DNA of 41,662 bases from Alphaproteobacteria bacterium (GTDB taxonomy: Bacteria; Pseudomonadota; Alphaproteobacteria; RF32; CAG-239), in NCBI GenBank assembly GCA_017465405.1, contig JAFTWG010000023.1, positions 1 to 41,662 of the forward strand. The letters are read 5' to 3'. Every line of letters starts with the position of its first letter. Position 1 is the first letter of the stretch. The notes beneath the pieces are model-generated. The model was given only the letters and a program-made list of their open reading frames with translations, made no database searches and was not told the origin of the DNA. Positions 15,547 to 23,912 of the stretch are shown in pieces. Both the position numbers and the translations under genes were made by a program.

Positions 15547-17067
15547 TTATTCAACAATCGGGAAGAGAGGATCACCGACTTTTATTGTCGAACCTTCTTT
15601 TAACTCAAACGGCTTAAATTCGGCTTTGAACTCATTCAATTCAATACCCAATGATGTTTCAATTTTTTCTGCAGTTGCCGGAGCTAACGGATAAAGAGCT
15701 AATCCGATTAATCTTAAACATTCCAAAGTTGTATAAACAACTGCATCAAATCGGCCTTTTTGTGTCGGATCTTTCGCTAAAACCCAAGGGGTATTGGCAG
15801 CAAAATAAGCATTTGTCGCATCCCCTGCTTTCATAATACTATCGGCAAGTTCGCTGACTGTTTCCAAACTCATTTCTTGACTGTAAATACGTTCGAAACG
15901 ACCGGCAATATCGGTAATAAGTTTTTTATCTTCGTCATTCAAAGCTGATTTTGACGGAACTTTTCCTTCCAAGCTTTTTTGAACCATTTTCAAAACTCTC
16001 ATTTGCAAATTACCGATATTATTGGCTAACAACTTGTATCCTTGTTTTAACAAATCAACACTGATTTGACTGTCGCCGGTCATTGTCATATTGTTAATAA
16101 GGTAAAAACGCAAAGCATCAACACCTAACAAATTTACAACTTCAACCGGATCAACAACGTTACCTAAAGACTTTGACATCTTAACACCGCCTTCTCCAAT
16201 CCAATAACCATGGACAAAGCAATGTTTAACCGGATTTAAGCCCAGTGCATGCAACATAATCGGCCAATAAATACAGTGGGGTTTCAAAATATCTTTTGCA
16301 ATAAGGTGATTTGAGTTTGCCCAAATATTTTCAAAATCAGGATTATGTCCGTAGTTATGAGTAGAAATGTAGTTGACCAAAGCATCAAACCAAATATAAG
16401 TTACGTATTCTTTATCAAACGGAAGTTCAACACCAAGCCATACACGAGATTTCGGACGAGAGATACACAAATCTTCCAAAGGCTCACGCAACATACCTAA
16501 TACTTCGTTAGCAAATTTTGCCGGCTGAATCCAATCAGGATTATTTTTGATGTGCTCAATCAACCATTGACGATATGGTTCAAGGCGGAAGAAATAGTTT
16601 TCTTCGCTGATTGCTTTCGGTGCAACTTTATGGTCCGGACAACAACCGTTTTCATCTAAATCGGTCTTTTTCTTGAATTGTTCGCAACCCTCACAATACA
16701 AACCTTCATAAGATTTTTTTACAATTAAACCTCTGTCGTAAATATTTTGCAAAATTTCTTGCACAATTTTTTTATGTTCCGGCTTTGAAGTACGAACAAA
16801 ATAGTCAAAATCGATACCTAAATCCACAAACAAATTTTTGAAATTATCACTTTGTTTTTGTAAAAATTCTTCGGCAGATAATCCGCTTTCTTCAATACTA
16901 TGCTGATTTTTTTGACCATGTTCGTCGGTTCCGGTAGAATAAAATACATTATTGCCCCGCATTTGCTCAAACTTTTTCATGACATCGCCCAAAATAGAAG
17001 TATATGCGTGTCCGATATGAGGCAAACCGTTAAGATAATAAATCGGGGTAGTAATATATTTTTCCAT
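15547..17067 (-). CDS. metG: Methionyl-tRNA synthetase
   Basis: 506 residues from the ATG at 17067, which has AGGAG eight bases upstream; the open frame extends 22 residues further without family similarity. It charges tRNA-Met. Class I motifs are visible: PIYYLNGLPHIGHAYTS (HIGH box), TGTDEHGQK, the zinc-knuckle remnant LYCEGCEQF and CCPDH, WFDALVNYIS, and KMSKSLGN. The anticodon-binding helical domain covers the last 150 residues. There is no C-terminal EMAP-like domain. Single-gene unit ending at a shared terminator. Confidence 0.97.
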   Translation of the reverse strand: MEKYITTPIYYLNGLPHIGHAYTSILGDVMKKFEQMRGNNVFYSTGTDEHGQKNQHSIEESGLSAEEFLQKQSDNFKNLFVDLGIDFDYFVRTSKPEHKKIVQEILQNIYDRGLIVKKSYEGLYCEGCEQFKKKTDLDENGCCPDHKVAPKAISEENYFFRLEPYRQWLIEHIKNNPDWIQPAKFANEVLGMLREPLEDLCISRPKSRVWLGVELPFDKEYVTYIWFDALVNYISTHNYGHNPDFENIWANSNHLIAKDILKPHCIYWPIMLHALGLNPVKHCFVHGYWIGEGGVKMSKSLGNVVDPVEVVNLLGVDALRFYLINNMTMTGDSQISVDLLKQGYKLLANNIGNLQMRVLKMVQKSLEGKVPSKSALNDEDKKLITDIAGRFERIYSQEMSLETVSELADSIMKAGDATNAYFAANTPWVLAKDPTQKGRFDAVVYTTLECLRLIGLALYPLAPATAEKIETSLGIELNEFKAEFKPFELKEGSTIKVGDPLFPIVE

Positions 17068-17146
17068 TTTTAAAACTCCTATAAAACTGTAAAACAACGG
17101 GAGATTATACCAACCCCTTGTTAAAATCAACATTTTTTAACAAAAA

Positions 17147-18700
17147 CTATCTACTTTCTCTATCGGGACGAGATAATGGCAATTTAATTTTGTCTGCCGG
17201 AATGTCGTTTTCAACTTCGTTTATTTGCGGATTTTCTATATCACGATTTATGCAATCGAAAGCATAGGAGCGAAATTCTTTTAACTTATCGATACTACAT
17301 CCCTTATTCGTAATCAACTCCGCATTTGTTCTGTTTTTATTCCATATTGCAATGGCATAAACTTTTTCTTTATCTTTCAAAACAATACACCTGTCACCTT
17401 TTAGCCAATCTATTTCGTCTTTGCTCGAAAATCGTGAAAAAGCTCTTAAGTCTTCATCATCGCCGGCTTTAATAACAATTCCCTCTATTGTTTCCTGATT
17501 CGCGTTAGGATTGTTTTTTATAATTCTTTGAACCTCGGCATCTGTATAACCTTCATAACCATCGGGAAGAGGATTAGTCGATGAAATTATTTGCCCCTCT
17601 AAATAGATATCATTCCCACTATTACCAACGGTTATATACTTATAATTATCTTTTGAAAACTCTTCAACCATTCCCAAAAATAAAGTTTCTACCTGTTCTT
17701 CACAATGTTCATGTGTATCGACCTCCACATTATCAAAAGTAAGGCCTTTAAAGTTACCGTTTTGGCTCGCATAAAACCAACTGCAGGCTACAATTTTCCA
17801 CGGCTCATCTTCATTTTTTCTACTCTCAAAAATTAAACATCCCGAATTAGGGTTAATAACACTGTCTACGGCACAAGGGCCACCGACATCTCCATAACTT
17901 TGGCAACAGGATGTTTTTTCTCCGACAAACAAAATTCGAACATCATCCTTTTTGGCAACCGAACATCTAAAATTTTTGTCACTGCTATAAAGAACAGGTT
18001 TATCGGCAAAACGTGAGGGGGTTATCATCCCTTTATAATAAATAACTTCTGCTTCATCGTATGTATCTTGAGAATCAACATACGCAGAATTTTCAATAGC
18101 AAATTCTCTGCATGTATAATCAAAATTAATTTTTGATAAACGCTCATATACTTCGCTATATTTCATAGAGCTCAATTCTTTATCCGTCAGATATTTCAAT
18201 CGGGGGATTATTAAACTGAAATCATCTGAAAATTCCAAATCAGTACGTTCTATATCGTTCAAACTTCTTAGTCTTTTCTCTTCCAAATGAGGAGCATTAA
18301 CTCGTAAAAAGGGCTGTCCGACAATATTTTTTGCCTTAATATTCTTATCTGCAAATTTTCGGATTCGTTCAAAATCTGCTTTTGTGTTTATGGCTTTAAC
18401 CATCCAACTTGTCGCTCTTTCAAAACCTATCGGTTTGAATTGGTCATCACTTATATAATTAGCTGTCGCATAAATTGTCCCTAACAAACCTTTTCTTTTG
18501 ACTGCAAGTCTGCGTCTTTCTTTTTTTATGTCAAACGACGAAGATGACAACACATTATTTTTCCATTCGTTAATATATTTCTTAATATGAGAATCAATCT
18601 CATACAGGAACAAATTTTTCTTTAGAGCAACTCGAGCTAACAAAGCGCTATCAGGTAAATTTTCAAGACTCTTGAGAATAAAATCGGTCGCCAAGTACAT
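17147..18700 (-). pseudogene. C-terminal part of a large frameshifted gene
   Basis: An open frame of 517 residues starts at an ATG (18700) with no good SD. The in-frame sequence upstream of that ATG (DEFWKKSNEYDDKKEELEF) is protein-like, so this is probably the continuation of the gene at 18637-21075 in the -1 frame. Adding one base near 18762 gives one protein of 1309 residues. The part holds a compact region with TSCCQSYGDVGGPC, then WKIVACSWFY, LTFDNVEVD and VGNSGNDI. I recall a similar Cys-Cys-Gln/DN(I/V)E pattern from uncharacterised phage and bacterial proteins but cannot confirm it. It is perhaps GNAT-like. Function unknown. No signal peptide or membrane segment. Confidence 0.6.
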
Positions 18701-21075
18701 AAACTCAAGTTCTTCTTTTTTATCATCATATTCATTTGACTTTTTCCAAAACTCATCTGTATTTTGGGAATTTGCTCATTATAGTTTTCGATAGTTCGAA
18801 AATAATTCATATATTCTTTACCATAAATTTTGGCACACGCTATTGCAGAAGGAATAACCCATCGTGCATTGGCATCTTCTTCTTTTTCAAAAATATATTT
18901 TTTTATATTCAAATATACTCCGATGTTAAAATCCTTACAAAAACCAGCCCCATTAGTCAGTAATGCCATTTTTTCATCAAAATTTAATTTTTGCGATGAC
19001 AATATTCTATTTATATGAATTTTTTCTTCGCTGGTTAGTGATTTGTATTCTTCTTCGATGACAGAACGTTTTTTATTCCATAACAAATGATTAGCTGTTC
19101 CGTCACGAAATATGAAATCACCTTTAGCAAAATGTTTTCTTATTTCTTCAGCTAACTGCAATTCCACAAAAACATTCGGCATTTTATCACCGACAGATAA
19201 CAAAAAGCTTTTATACGTATCAAGCCCTATTCTGATTTCTCTATAATTCCAACGATTATTGCAATATTTTTCGTCATTCAACCAAAATTCGGGCAAAACT
19301 TTTTTATCTTTTGCTAATGCCACGCTTTTATCAGCTTGTTCCGGAAAATGCGAAGCAAACTCATTTAAAAATTTCAAAGCAGCAATTTGTCCGTCACAAT
19401 CCATTTTTTGCGGAAGCATTTCAAACATCTTCAAAATACGTTCCGGCTGTACTTTAGATTTAATAGTTATTTGCTCTAAACAATTCAACATTGATGAGTA
19501 TTTACATTTTTCAGGTAACGCAGAAACGTATATTTTCCATATTTTAATACATTCATCTGATAATTGCGGACAATCTTTTAAAATTGTTGCTAAAATTCTA
19601 TCCATTTGATACGGAGGAATTGTCCCTGTATCATTCATTTTGCAATGATGATGAGCCAGTTTTTTTATATCTGACACAATTTGTTTCATCATATCTTCAT
19701 TATCAGGTTGTGTTGTCACATGTTCAACTATGTCTAAAACAGATTCCCAATATGTTTGAAGAAGTTGAGTTTTCGGCTCTTTAACCTTTCCAAAATTAGC
19801 AATATTTCCTTTAATACATTCAAACGCTTGCTGAAAATATCCTCTTTTTATCAATAGCGGACAAAAGTTATTAGATGTATTTTGGGCTAATAACAAAATA
19901 TCCGGTATAATTTTTTCATTAGGATAATCATCCGGTAACATTTCATAAAAATCTAAAACATCTCCGATAATATCACGGTTATGAGCTACTTTTTTTATCA
20001 ACAACGGAATTTCGTTATGAAGTAGTCCAACGGCCTTATCTCTAAATTCATCATGTACAACAAAATCCATACATAGTGAATTAAAATCAGGAATAACTCG
20101 TGTTTTATTTTTTTGAACCGATTGAACCAAACTAAACAAAATATTTTTATCAACTCCCGGCTCTTCTGAAAATTCTTTTGCCAACAACAGAGCATAACAA
20201 CAAAACTCATCACTTATGTTTTTTTGTTTTAATTGTTTGTCAATTTTGCTTATTTCATCAATATAAATTTGAATACTTCGTTCATTGTGATCAAATTTGA
20301 ACATATCCCCGCTGATGAAATTACCGTTTAAAGCAGCAACATTAAGAATATCCAAAGTTTTTCTTCTGATATCCGGTGTAATATTATTGGCCTTGAGAAT
20401 ATTTGCACATACATCAGAAATATTATCTCCGCAATCAATACTATTTTTTATATTTTTAGCGGCAAAATCAAGATGACTAAACAGAATATATATATGTTCG
20501 TTATTGTTCATATCCAAAATACCGGCAAAAGCAACAATAGCATCCGTATATACTTCAGCATCTGTTTCTTCTATAACTCCGGATGGAACAGCTCTTAACA
20601 TTTTGCCGATTAGTTGTGTTTGTTCATCGATTCTGTTATCTTCATCTACACCATCTCTGATTATATCTTTGGCATAATCCAAAATCTCATAATATGCTTC
20701 TTTATTTCCGGTGGAGTTTGCTATTGTTTTTTCCAAAATACGTAAAGCTTCCGTAGTCTTTTTTCCCGGCCAGACATTTCTAGAAACGCAATTTACAAAT
20801 TCTCGGCTATATTCATACCCGTTTTTTTTAGAAAATTTTTCAATCAGACCTAATGTGCTATCGTTATGCAATTCGGTTAAAGTTTTATAAAAAATTTTAC
20901 AGAGTTTTGAAGATGGTTTTTCAAATTTCGGAGAAGAAACAACTTTTTCCAATAAATTAATTAATTCTGTATTACGCAAAATTACGGAAGAACATATATT
21001 TCCTATAATATTTTCGCAATCTTCATTAGATTGTATCTCTGATATTTGCTGTTCAAAGCTTTTAAAAACGCTCAT
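18637..21075 (-). CDS. Large helical protein, N-terminal part of frameshifted gene
   Basis: The start is the ATG at 21075 with GGAGG just upstream; the frame runs 812 residues. It is alpha-helical throughout with repeated short helix pairs, Leu/Ile-rich and charged, resembling a HEAT/ARM-type solenoid or a large scaffold, but I cannot name the family. No signal peptide. The last 20-25 residues (RPILFSRVLKIYLIALC) look non-native: the same DNA reads in the -1 frame as LATDFILKSLENLPDSALLA, continuing into the next frame. So the natural product is probably a single protein of about 1309 residues, now split by an indel or joined by ribosomal frameshifting. Its divergent neighbour is rimP. Confidence 0.6.
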   Translation of the reverse strand: MSVFKSFEQQISEIQSNEDCENIIGNICSSVILRNTELINLLEKVVSSPKFEKPSSKLCKIFYKTLTELHNDSTLGLIEKFSKKNGYEYSREFVNCVSRNVWPGKKTTEALRILEKTIANSTGNKEAYYEILDYAKDIIRDGVDEDNRIDEQTQLIGKMLRAVPSGVIEETDAEVYTDAIVAFAGILDMNNNEHIYILFSHLDFAAKNIKNSIDCGDNISDVCANILKANNITPDIRRKTLDILNVAALNGNFISGDMFKFDHNERSIQIYIDEISKIDKQLKQKNISDEFCCYALLLAKEFSEEPGVDKNILFSLVQSVQKNKTRVIPDFNSLCMDFVVHDEFRDKAVGLLHNEIPLLIKKVAHNRDIIGDVLDFYEMLPDDYPNEKIIPDILLLAQNTSNNFCPLLIKRGYFQQAFECIKGNIANFGKVKEPKTQLLQTYWESVLDIVEHVTTQPDNEDMMKQIVSDIKKLAHHHCKMNDTGTIPPYQMDRILATILKDCPQLSDECIKIWKIYVSALPEKCKYSSMLNCLEQITIKSKVQPERILKMFEMLPQKMDCDGQIAALKFLNEFASHFPEQADKSVALAKDKKVLPEFWLNDEKYCNNRWNYREIRIGLDTYKSFLLSVGDKMPNVFVELQLAEEIRKHFAKGDFIFRDGTANHLLWNKKRSVIEEEYKSLTSEEKIHINRILSSQKLNFDEKMALLTNGAGFCKDFNIGVYLNIKKYIFEKEEDANARWVIPSAIACAKIYGKEYMNYFRTIENYNEQIPKIQMSFGKSQMNMMIKKKNLSLCTWRPILFSRVLKIYLIALC
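18715..18768 (-). other. Frameshift site: A4 tract and A-AAA-AAG heptamer
   Basis: On minus, the 0 frame reads CCC AAA ATA CAG. One extra A in the A4 tract (18762-18765) would restore PKNTDEFWKKSNEY into the downstream frame. About 40 bases further, at 18721-18715, the 0 frame contains A AAA AAG, the classical -1 slippery heptamer, and a -1 slip there also enters the downstream frame. A CTTGAG/CTCAAG stem can form 3' of it. Which of the two applies cannot be decided from one sequence. Confidence 0.65.
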
Positions 21076-21200
21076 ACATACCTCCGTAACGAGCAAAATG
21101 TTACCATATTATAAAAATTTTTGCAAATTATAAAAAAGTTCTTTATTTTTCAAAAAAATATGTTATATGTTGACTATTCTTTCATATTAAGTTTTTGAAA

Positions 21201-21225
21201 GTGGGGCCGAAAGCCCCGCTTTTTT
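21201..21225 (+). terminator. Leader terminator (attenuator) before rimP
   Basis: GTGGGGC and GCCCCGC pair around a CGAAA loop (21201-21219), followed by TTTTTT (21220-21225). No plus-strand gene lies upstream; the neighbour reads the other way. The terminator therefore sits in the 5' leader of the rimP-nusA operon, 20 bp before the rimP start. A TTGACT at 21170-21175 may be a -35, but no convincing -10 was found. Confidence 0.75.
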
Positions 21226-21245
21226 GTTAGAAAAAGGAAAAATTT

Positions 21246-21749
21246 ATGCAAAAAAAACATCATTTGCACGATATGCTTGAACCCACAATTAATAATTTAG
21301 GGTTTGATTTGGTGCGCATTATGACAATCGGCAACGTTAATCCTACTTTGCAGGTTATGATAGAGAAAAAAGACCGCAGTAATATGGTGGTTGACGATTG
21401 TGCTACCGTAAGCAGAGCCATATCTGTCATTTTAGATGAAAAAGACCCGATTTCGGGAAGATACACACTTGAGGTTTCTTCTCCGGGATTAGACAGACCG
21501 TTGGTTGCTCTTGAAAACTTTGTACGTTTTGAAGGTTTTGAAGCTAAAATTGAAACTGATGTAGAAATCGAAAAACGCAAAAGATTTAAGGGACGTATCA
21601 TTCGTGTTGATGGTGAAGATATCATATTTTTAATGGACGATAAGGAATGGACAATTCCTTATGATGCCGTATCAAAAGCAAAATTATTGCTTACTGACGA
21701 ACTTTTAGCTATCGCAGAAGCTGAAGCAGCTGCGGAAGAAGAAGAATAA
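21246..21749 (+). CDS. rimP: Ribosome maturation factor RimP
   Basis: 167 residues. It assists 30S subunit maturation. The N-terminal domain has the family pattern LGFDLVRI, then VDDCATVSRAISVILDEKDPI and YTLEVSSPGLDRPL, the RimP signature; the C-terminal SH3-like domain follows (RFKGRIIRVDGEDIIFL). The tail is Glu/Ala-rich. It is the first gene of the operon, with AAGGA eight bases before the ATG and the leader terminator just upstream. nusA begins 28 bp later. Confidence 0.96.
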   Translation: MQKKHHLHDMLEPTINNLGFDLVRIMTIGNVNPTLQVMIEKKDRSNMVVDDCATVSRAISVILDEKDPISGRYTLEVSSPGLDRPLVALENFVRFEGFEAKIETDVEIEKRKRFKGRIIRVDGEDIIFLMDDKEWTIPYDAVSKAKLLLTDELLAIAEAEAAAEEEE

Positions 21750-21777
21750 ATTAACCCAACTTTCAATAGAGGAAAAA

Positions 21778-23334
21778 ATGCAAAATATTGAAAATATGCC
21801 CAGACCAGAAATCATTATGGTTGTAAACTCGGTAGCTACCGAAAAAAATATTGATAAAGAAGACGTTTTTACTGCTCTAGAAGTCGCAATTCAAAAAGCC
21901 GGACGTTCTCGTTATGGTTTTGAAAACGATATCAGAGCTCATATTGATCGTAAAAACGGTGCAATTTCATTGGCTCATTATCTTTTAATTGTCGAAGAAT
22001 ATGACGAAGAAAATAAATGTAACCAAATTTTGCTAAAAGATGCGTTGTTAGATGATGAAAATGCCAAAGTAGGTGATTATGTTATCGACCCGCTCCCTCC
22101 GATTGATTTTGGTCGTGTTGCCGCTCAAACCGCAAAACAAGTAATTGTTCAAAAAGTTCGTGAAGCTGAACGCAACCGTCAATATGAAGAATATAAAGAA
22201 AAAATCGGCACCATTATCAACGGAACAGTTAAGAGAATTGAAGTAGGCTCAAACGGCAACTTAAGAAACGTTATTGTTGATATGGGTAAAACCGAAGCTA
22301 TCTTGCGCTATGATGAAATTATACCAAGAGAAAAATTCAAAAATGGCGACAGAATCAGAGCTTATGTTTTAGATGTTCGCCGTGAAAACAAAGGTCCGCA
22401 AATTTTCTTGTCCCGTACCTGCCCACAATTTTTGGCTGCATTATTCACTCAAGAAGTTCCTGAAATTTATGATGGTATCGTTAAAATCATCAGCGTTTCT
22501 CGTGATCCGGGTTCAAAAGCAAAAATTTCGGTAAAAGCCAACGATTTAACCATTGATCCGGTTGGTGCTTGTGTAGGTTTAAGAGGCATCCGTGTTCAAG
22601 CCGTAGTTAACGAATTACAAGGCGAAAAAATTGATATTATACCTTATTCTGAAGACAGAGCTCAATATATCGTAAGTGCTTTAGCTCCGGCTGAAGTTAC
22701 TAAGGTTGTAATTGATGAAGAAAGCAATCGTATTGAAGCGGTTGTTCCGCAAGAGCAATTTTCTATCGCAATCGGTCGTCGCGGTCAAAATGTTAAGCTC
22801 GCATCTCAATTGCTCGGCTGTGATATCGATGTATTGACTGAAGAACAAGAACAAGAACGTCGTGCAAACGAAAACAAAGTTCGCTCTCAACGTTTTATGG
22901 ACGCATTAGATGTCGATGAAATGATTGCTCACTTGCTTATTGCCGAAGGCTTTACAAATGTTGATGAAGTTGCCGGTGTAGCTTTGAGTGAATTGGCTGA
23001 AATTGAAGGTTTTGATGACGATATTGCTACCGAGTTGCAACAAAGAGCAAAAGAATTCATCACCAAACGTAATGCCGAATTTGCTAAAAAGAGCAAAACT
23101 TTGGGTATTGATGAAACAATCAAAACCGTTACCGGTCTTGACCAAGATATGATAATTACTTTGGCTGAAAAAGGTGTTAAAACTCTTGATGATGTTGCCG
23201 ATTTAGCTGCTGACGAATTAATCGAAATGCTCGGAGAAAATACCTTATCCGAAGATGAAGCAAATAAAGTAATTATGGCTGCTCGTGAGCACTGGTTTGA
23301 AAATGAAGGACAAAATTTGGATGACGAAGAATAA
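21778..23334 (+). CDS. nusA: Transcription termination/antitermination protein NusA
   Basis: 518 residues, close to E. coli (495). It binds RNA polymerase and nascent RNA and controls pausing and termination. Domains in order: N-terminal RNAP-binding domain (1-125), S1 (about 135-200, GTIINGTVKRIEV), KH1/KH2 (about 205-345; GACVGLRGIRVQAV and AIGRRGQNVKLASQLLG), and two acidic helix-hairpin-helix repeats at the C-terminus (around 375-510, IEGFDDDIATELQQRA and ETLSEDE-like sequence). It stands in its usual place between rimP and ylxR, whose start overlaps its end by 14 bp. Confidence 0.97.
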   Translation: MQNIENMPRPEIIMVVNSVATEKNIDKEDVFTALEVAIQKAGRSRYGFENDIRAHIDRKNGAISLAHYLLIVEEYDEENKCNQILLKDALLDDENAKVGDYVIDPLPPIDFGRVAAQTAKQVIVQKVREAERNRQYEEYKEKIGTIINGTVKRIEVGSNGNLRNVIVDMGKTEAILRYDEIIPREKFKNGDRIRAYVLDVRRENKGPQIFLSRTCPQFLAALFTQEVPEIYDGIVKIISVSRDPGSKAKISVKANDLTIDPVGACVGLRGIRVQAVVNELQGEKIDIIPYSEDRAQYIVSALAPAEVTKVVIDEESNRIEAVVPQEQFSIAIGRRGQNVKLASQLLGCDIDVLTEEQEQERRANENKVRSQRFMDALDVDEMIAHLLIAEGFTNVDEVAGVALSELAEIEGFDDDIATELQQRAKEFITKRNAEFAKKSKTLGIDETIKTVTGLDQDMIITLAEKGVKTLDDVADLAADELIEMLGENTLSEDEANKVIMAAREHWFENEGQNLDDEE

Positions 23335-23890
23335 TCCAAATCGTAAATGCTTATTGACAGGCGAGGAAAAACCGCAGGAAGAACTTCTGCGGTTTACCCT
23401 CACTCCTGACAATCAGGTAATACCGGACTTTAAAAAGAAACTGCCCGGAAAAGGTTTTTATATAACCTGCTCCAAGCAGTCACTTGAACAAGCAATTGCA
23501 AAAAATATTTTCAAAAAGTTAGGTAAAAACGTAAAACCGATGGCTAACTTGTTGGAAATTGTAGAAAATATCTTGAAAAGCCGTGCGTTAGAGGCTATAA
23601 ACTTGGCTAAAAAGGCAGGTATGCTGGTTTCCGGCTTTGATAAAGTAAAAGAAAAACTGGCAAAAGATAAAGTGGCCTACGTTATTGATGCAACAGATGC
23701 CGGCGAAGACGGCAAAGCAAAAATAAAAGCAGCCGCAAAGAATGTAGAAATTTTGACATTATTTACAGTTGAGGAGTTAGACAAGGCACTAAACAGAGTT
23801 AACACGGTCCACGCCGCTCTACTTAAAAGCGAAATGGCACAAATGGTATACAATCAATTACAAAAATGGCAAAATTTTATTAATTCTTAA
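23321..23890 (+). CDS. ylxR: YlxR-L7Ae fusion RNA-binding protein
   Basis: 189 residues from the ATG at 23321, which overlaps the nusA end; ATG 23303 is an alternative and the open frame begins at a GTG (23285). The N-terminal 90 residues are a YlxR (DUF448) domain: NRKCLLTGEEKPQEELLRF, LPGKGFYITC. Residues about 95-189 look like an L7Ae/L30e-type fold (RALEAINLAKKAGMLVSGFDKV). The fused form is typical of alphaproteobacteria. YlxR homologues bind RNA or act as nucleoid-linked regulators; the role here is unproven. It lies between nusA and infB. Confidence 0.88.
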   Translation: MTKNNPNRKCLLTGEEKPQEELLRFTLTPDNQVIPDFKKKLPGKGFYITCSKQSLEQAIAKNIFKKLGKNVKPMANLLEIVENILKSRALEAINLAKKAGMLVSGFDKVKEKLAKDKVAYVIDATDAGEDGKAKIKAAAKNVEILTLFTVEELDKALNRVNTVHAALLKSEMAQMVYNQLQKWQNFINS

Positions 23891-23912
23891 AAAATAATGG
23901 AGAAAAATTTAT

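Noticed and set aside
18700..18700. ATG at 18700 as a genuine start of a separate 517-residue gene
   Set aside because: No good ribosome-binding site, and protein-like sequence continues upstream in the same frame; better explained by a frameshifted single gene.
21170..21198. TTGACT as the -35 of a rimP promoter
   Set aside because: No acceptable -10 at 16-18 bp; kept only as a possibility.
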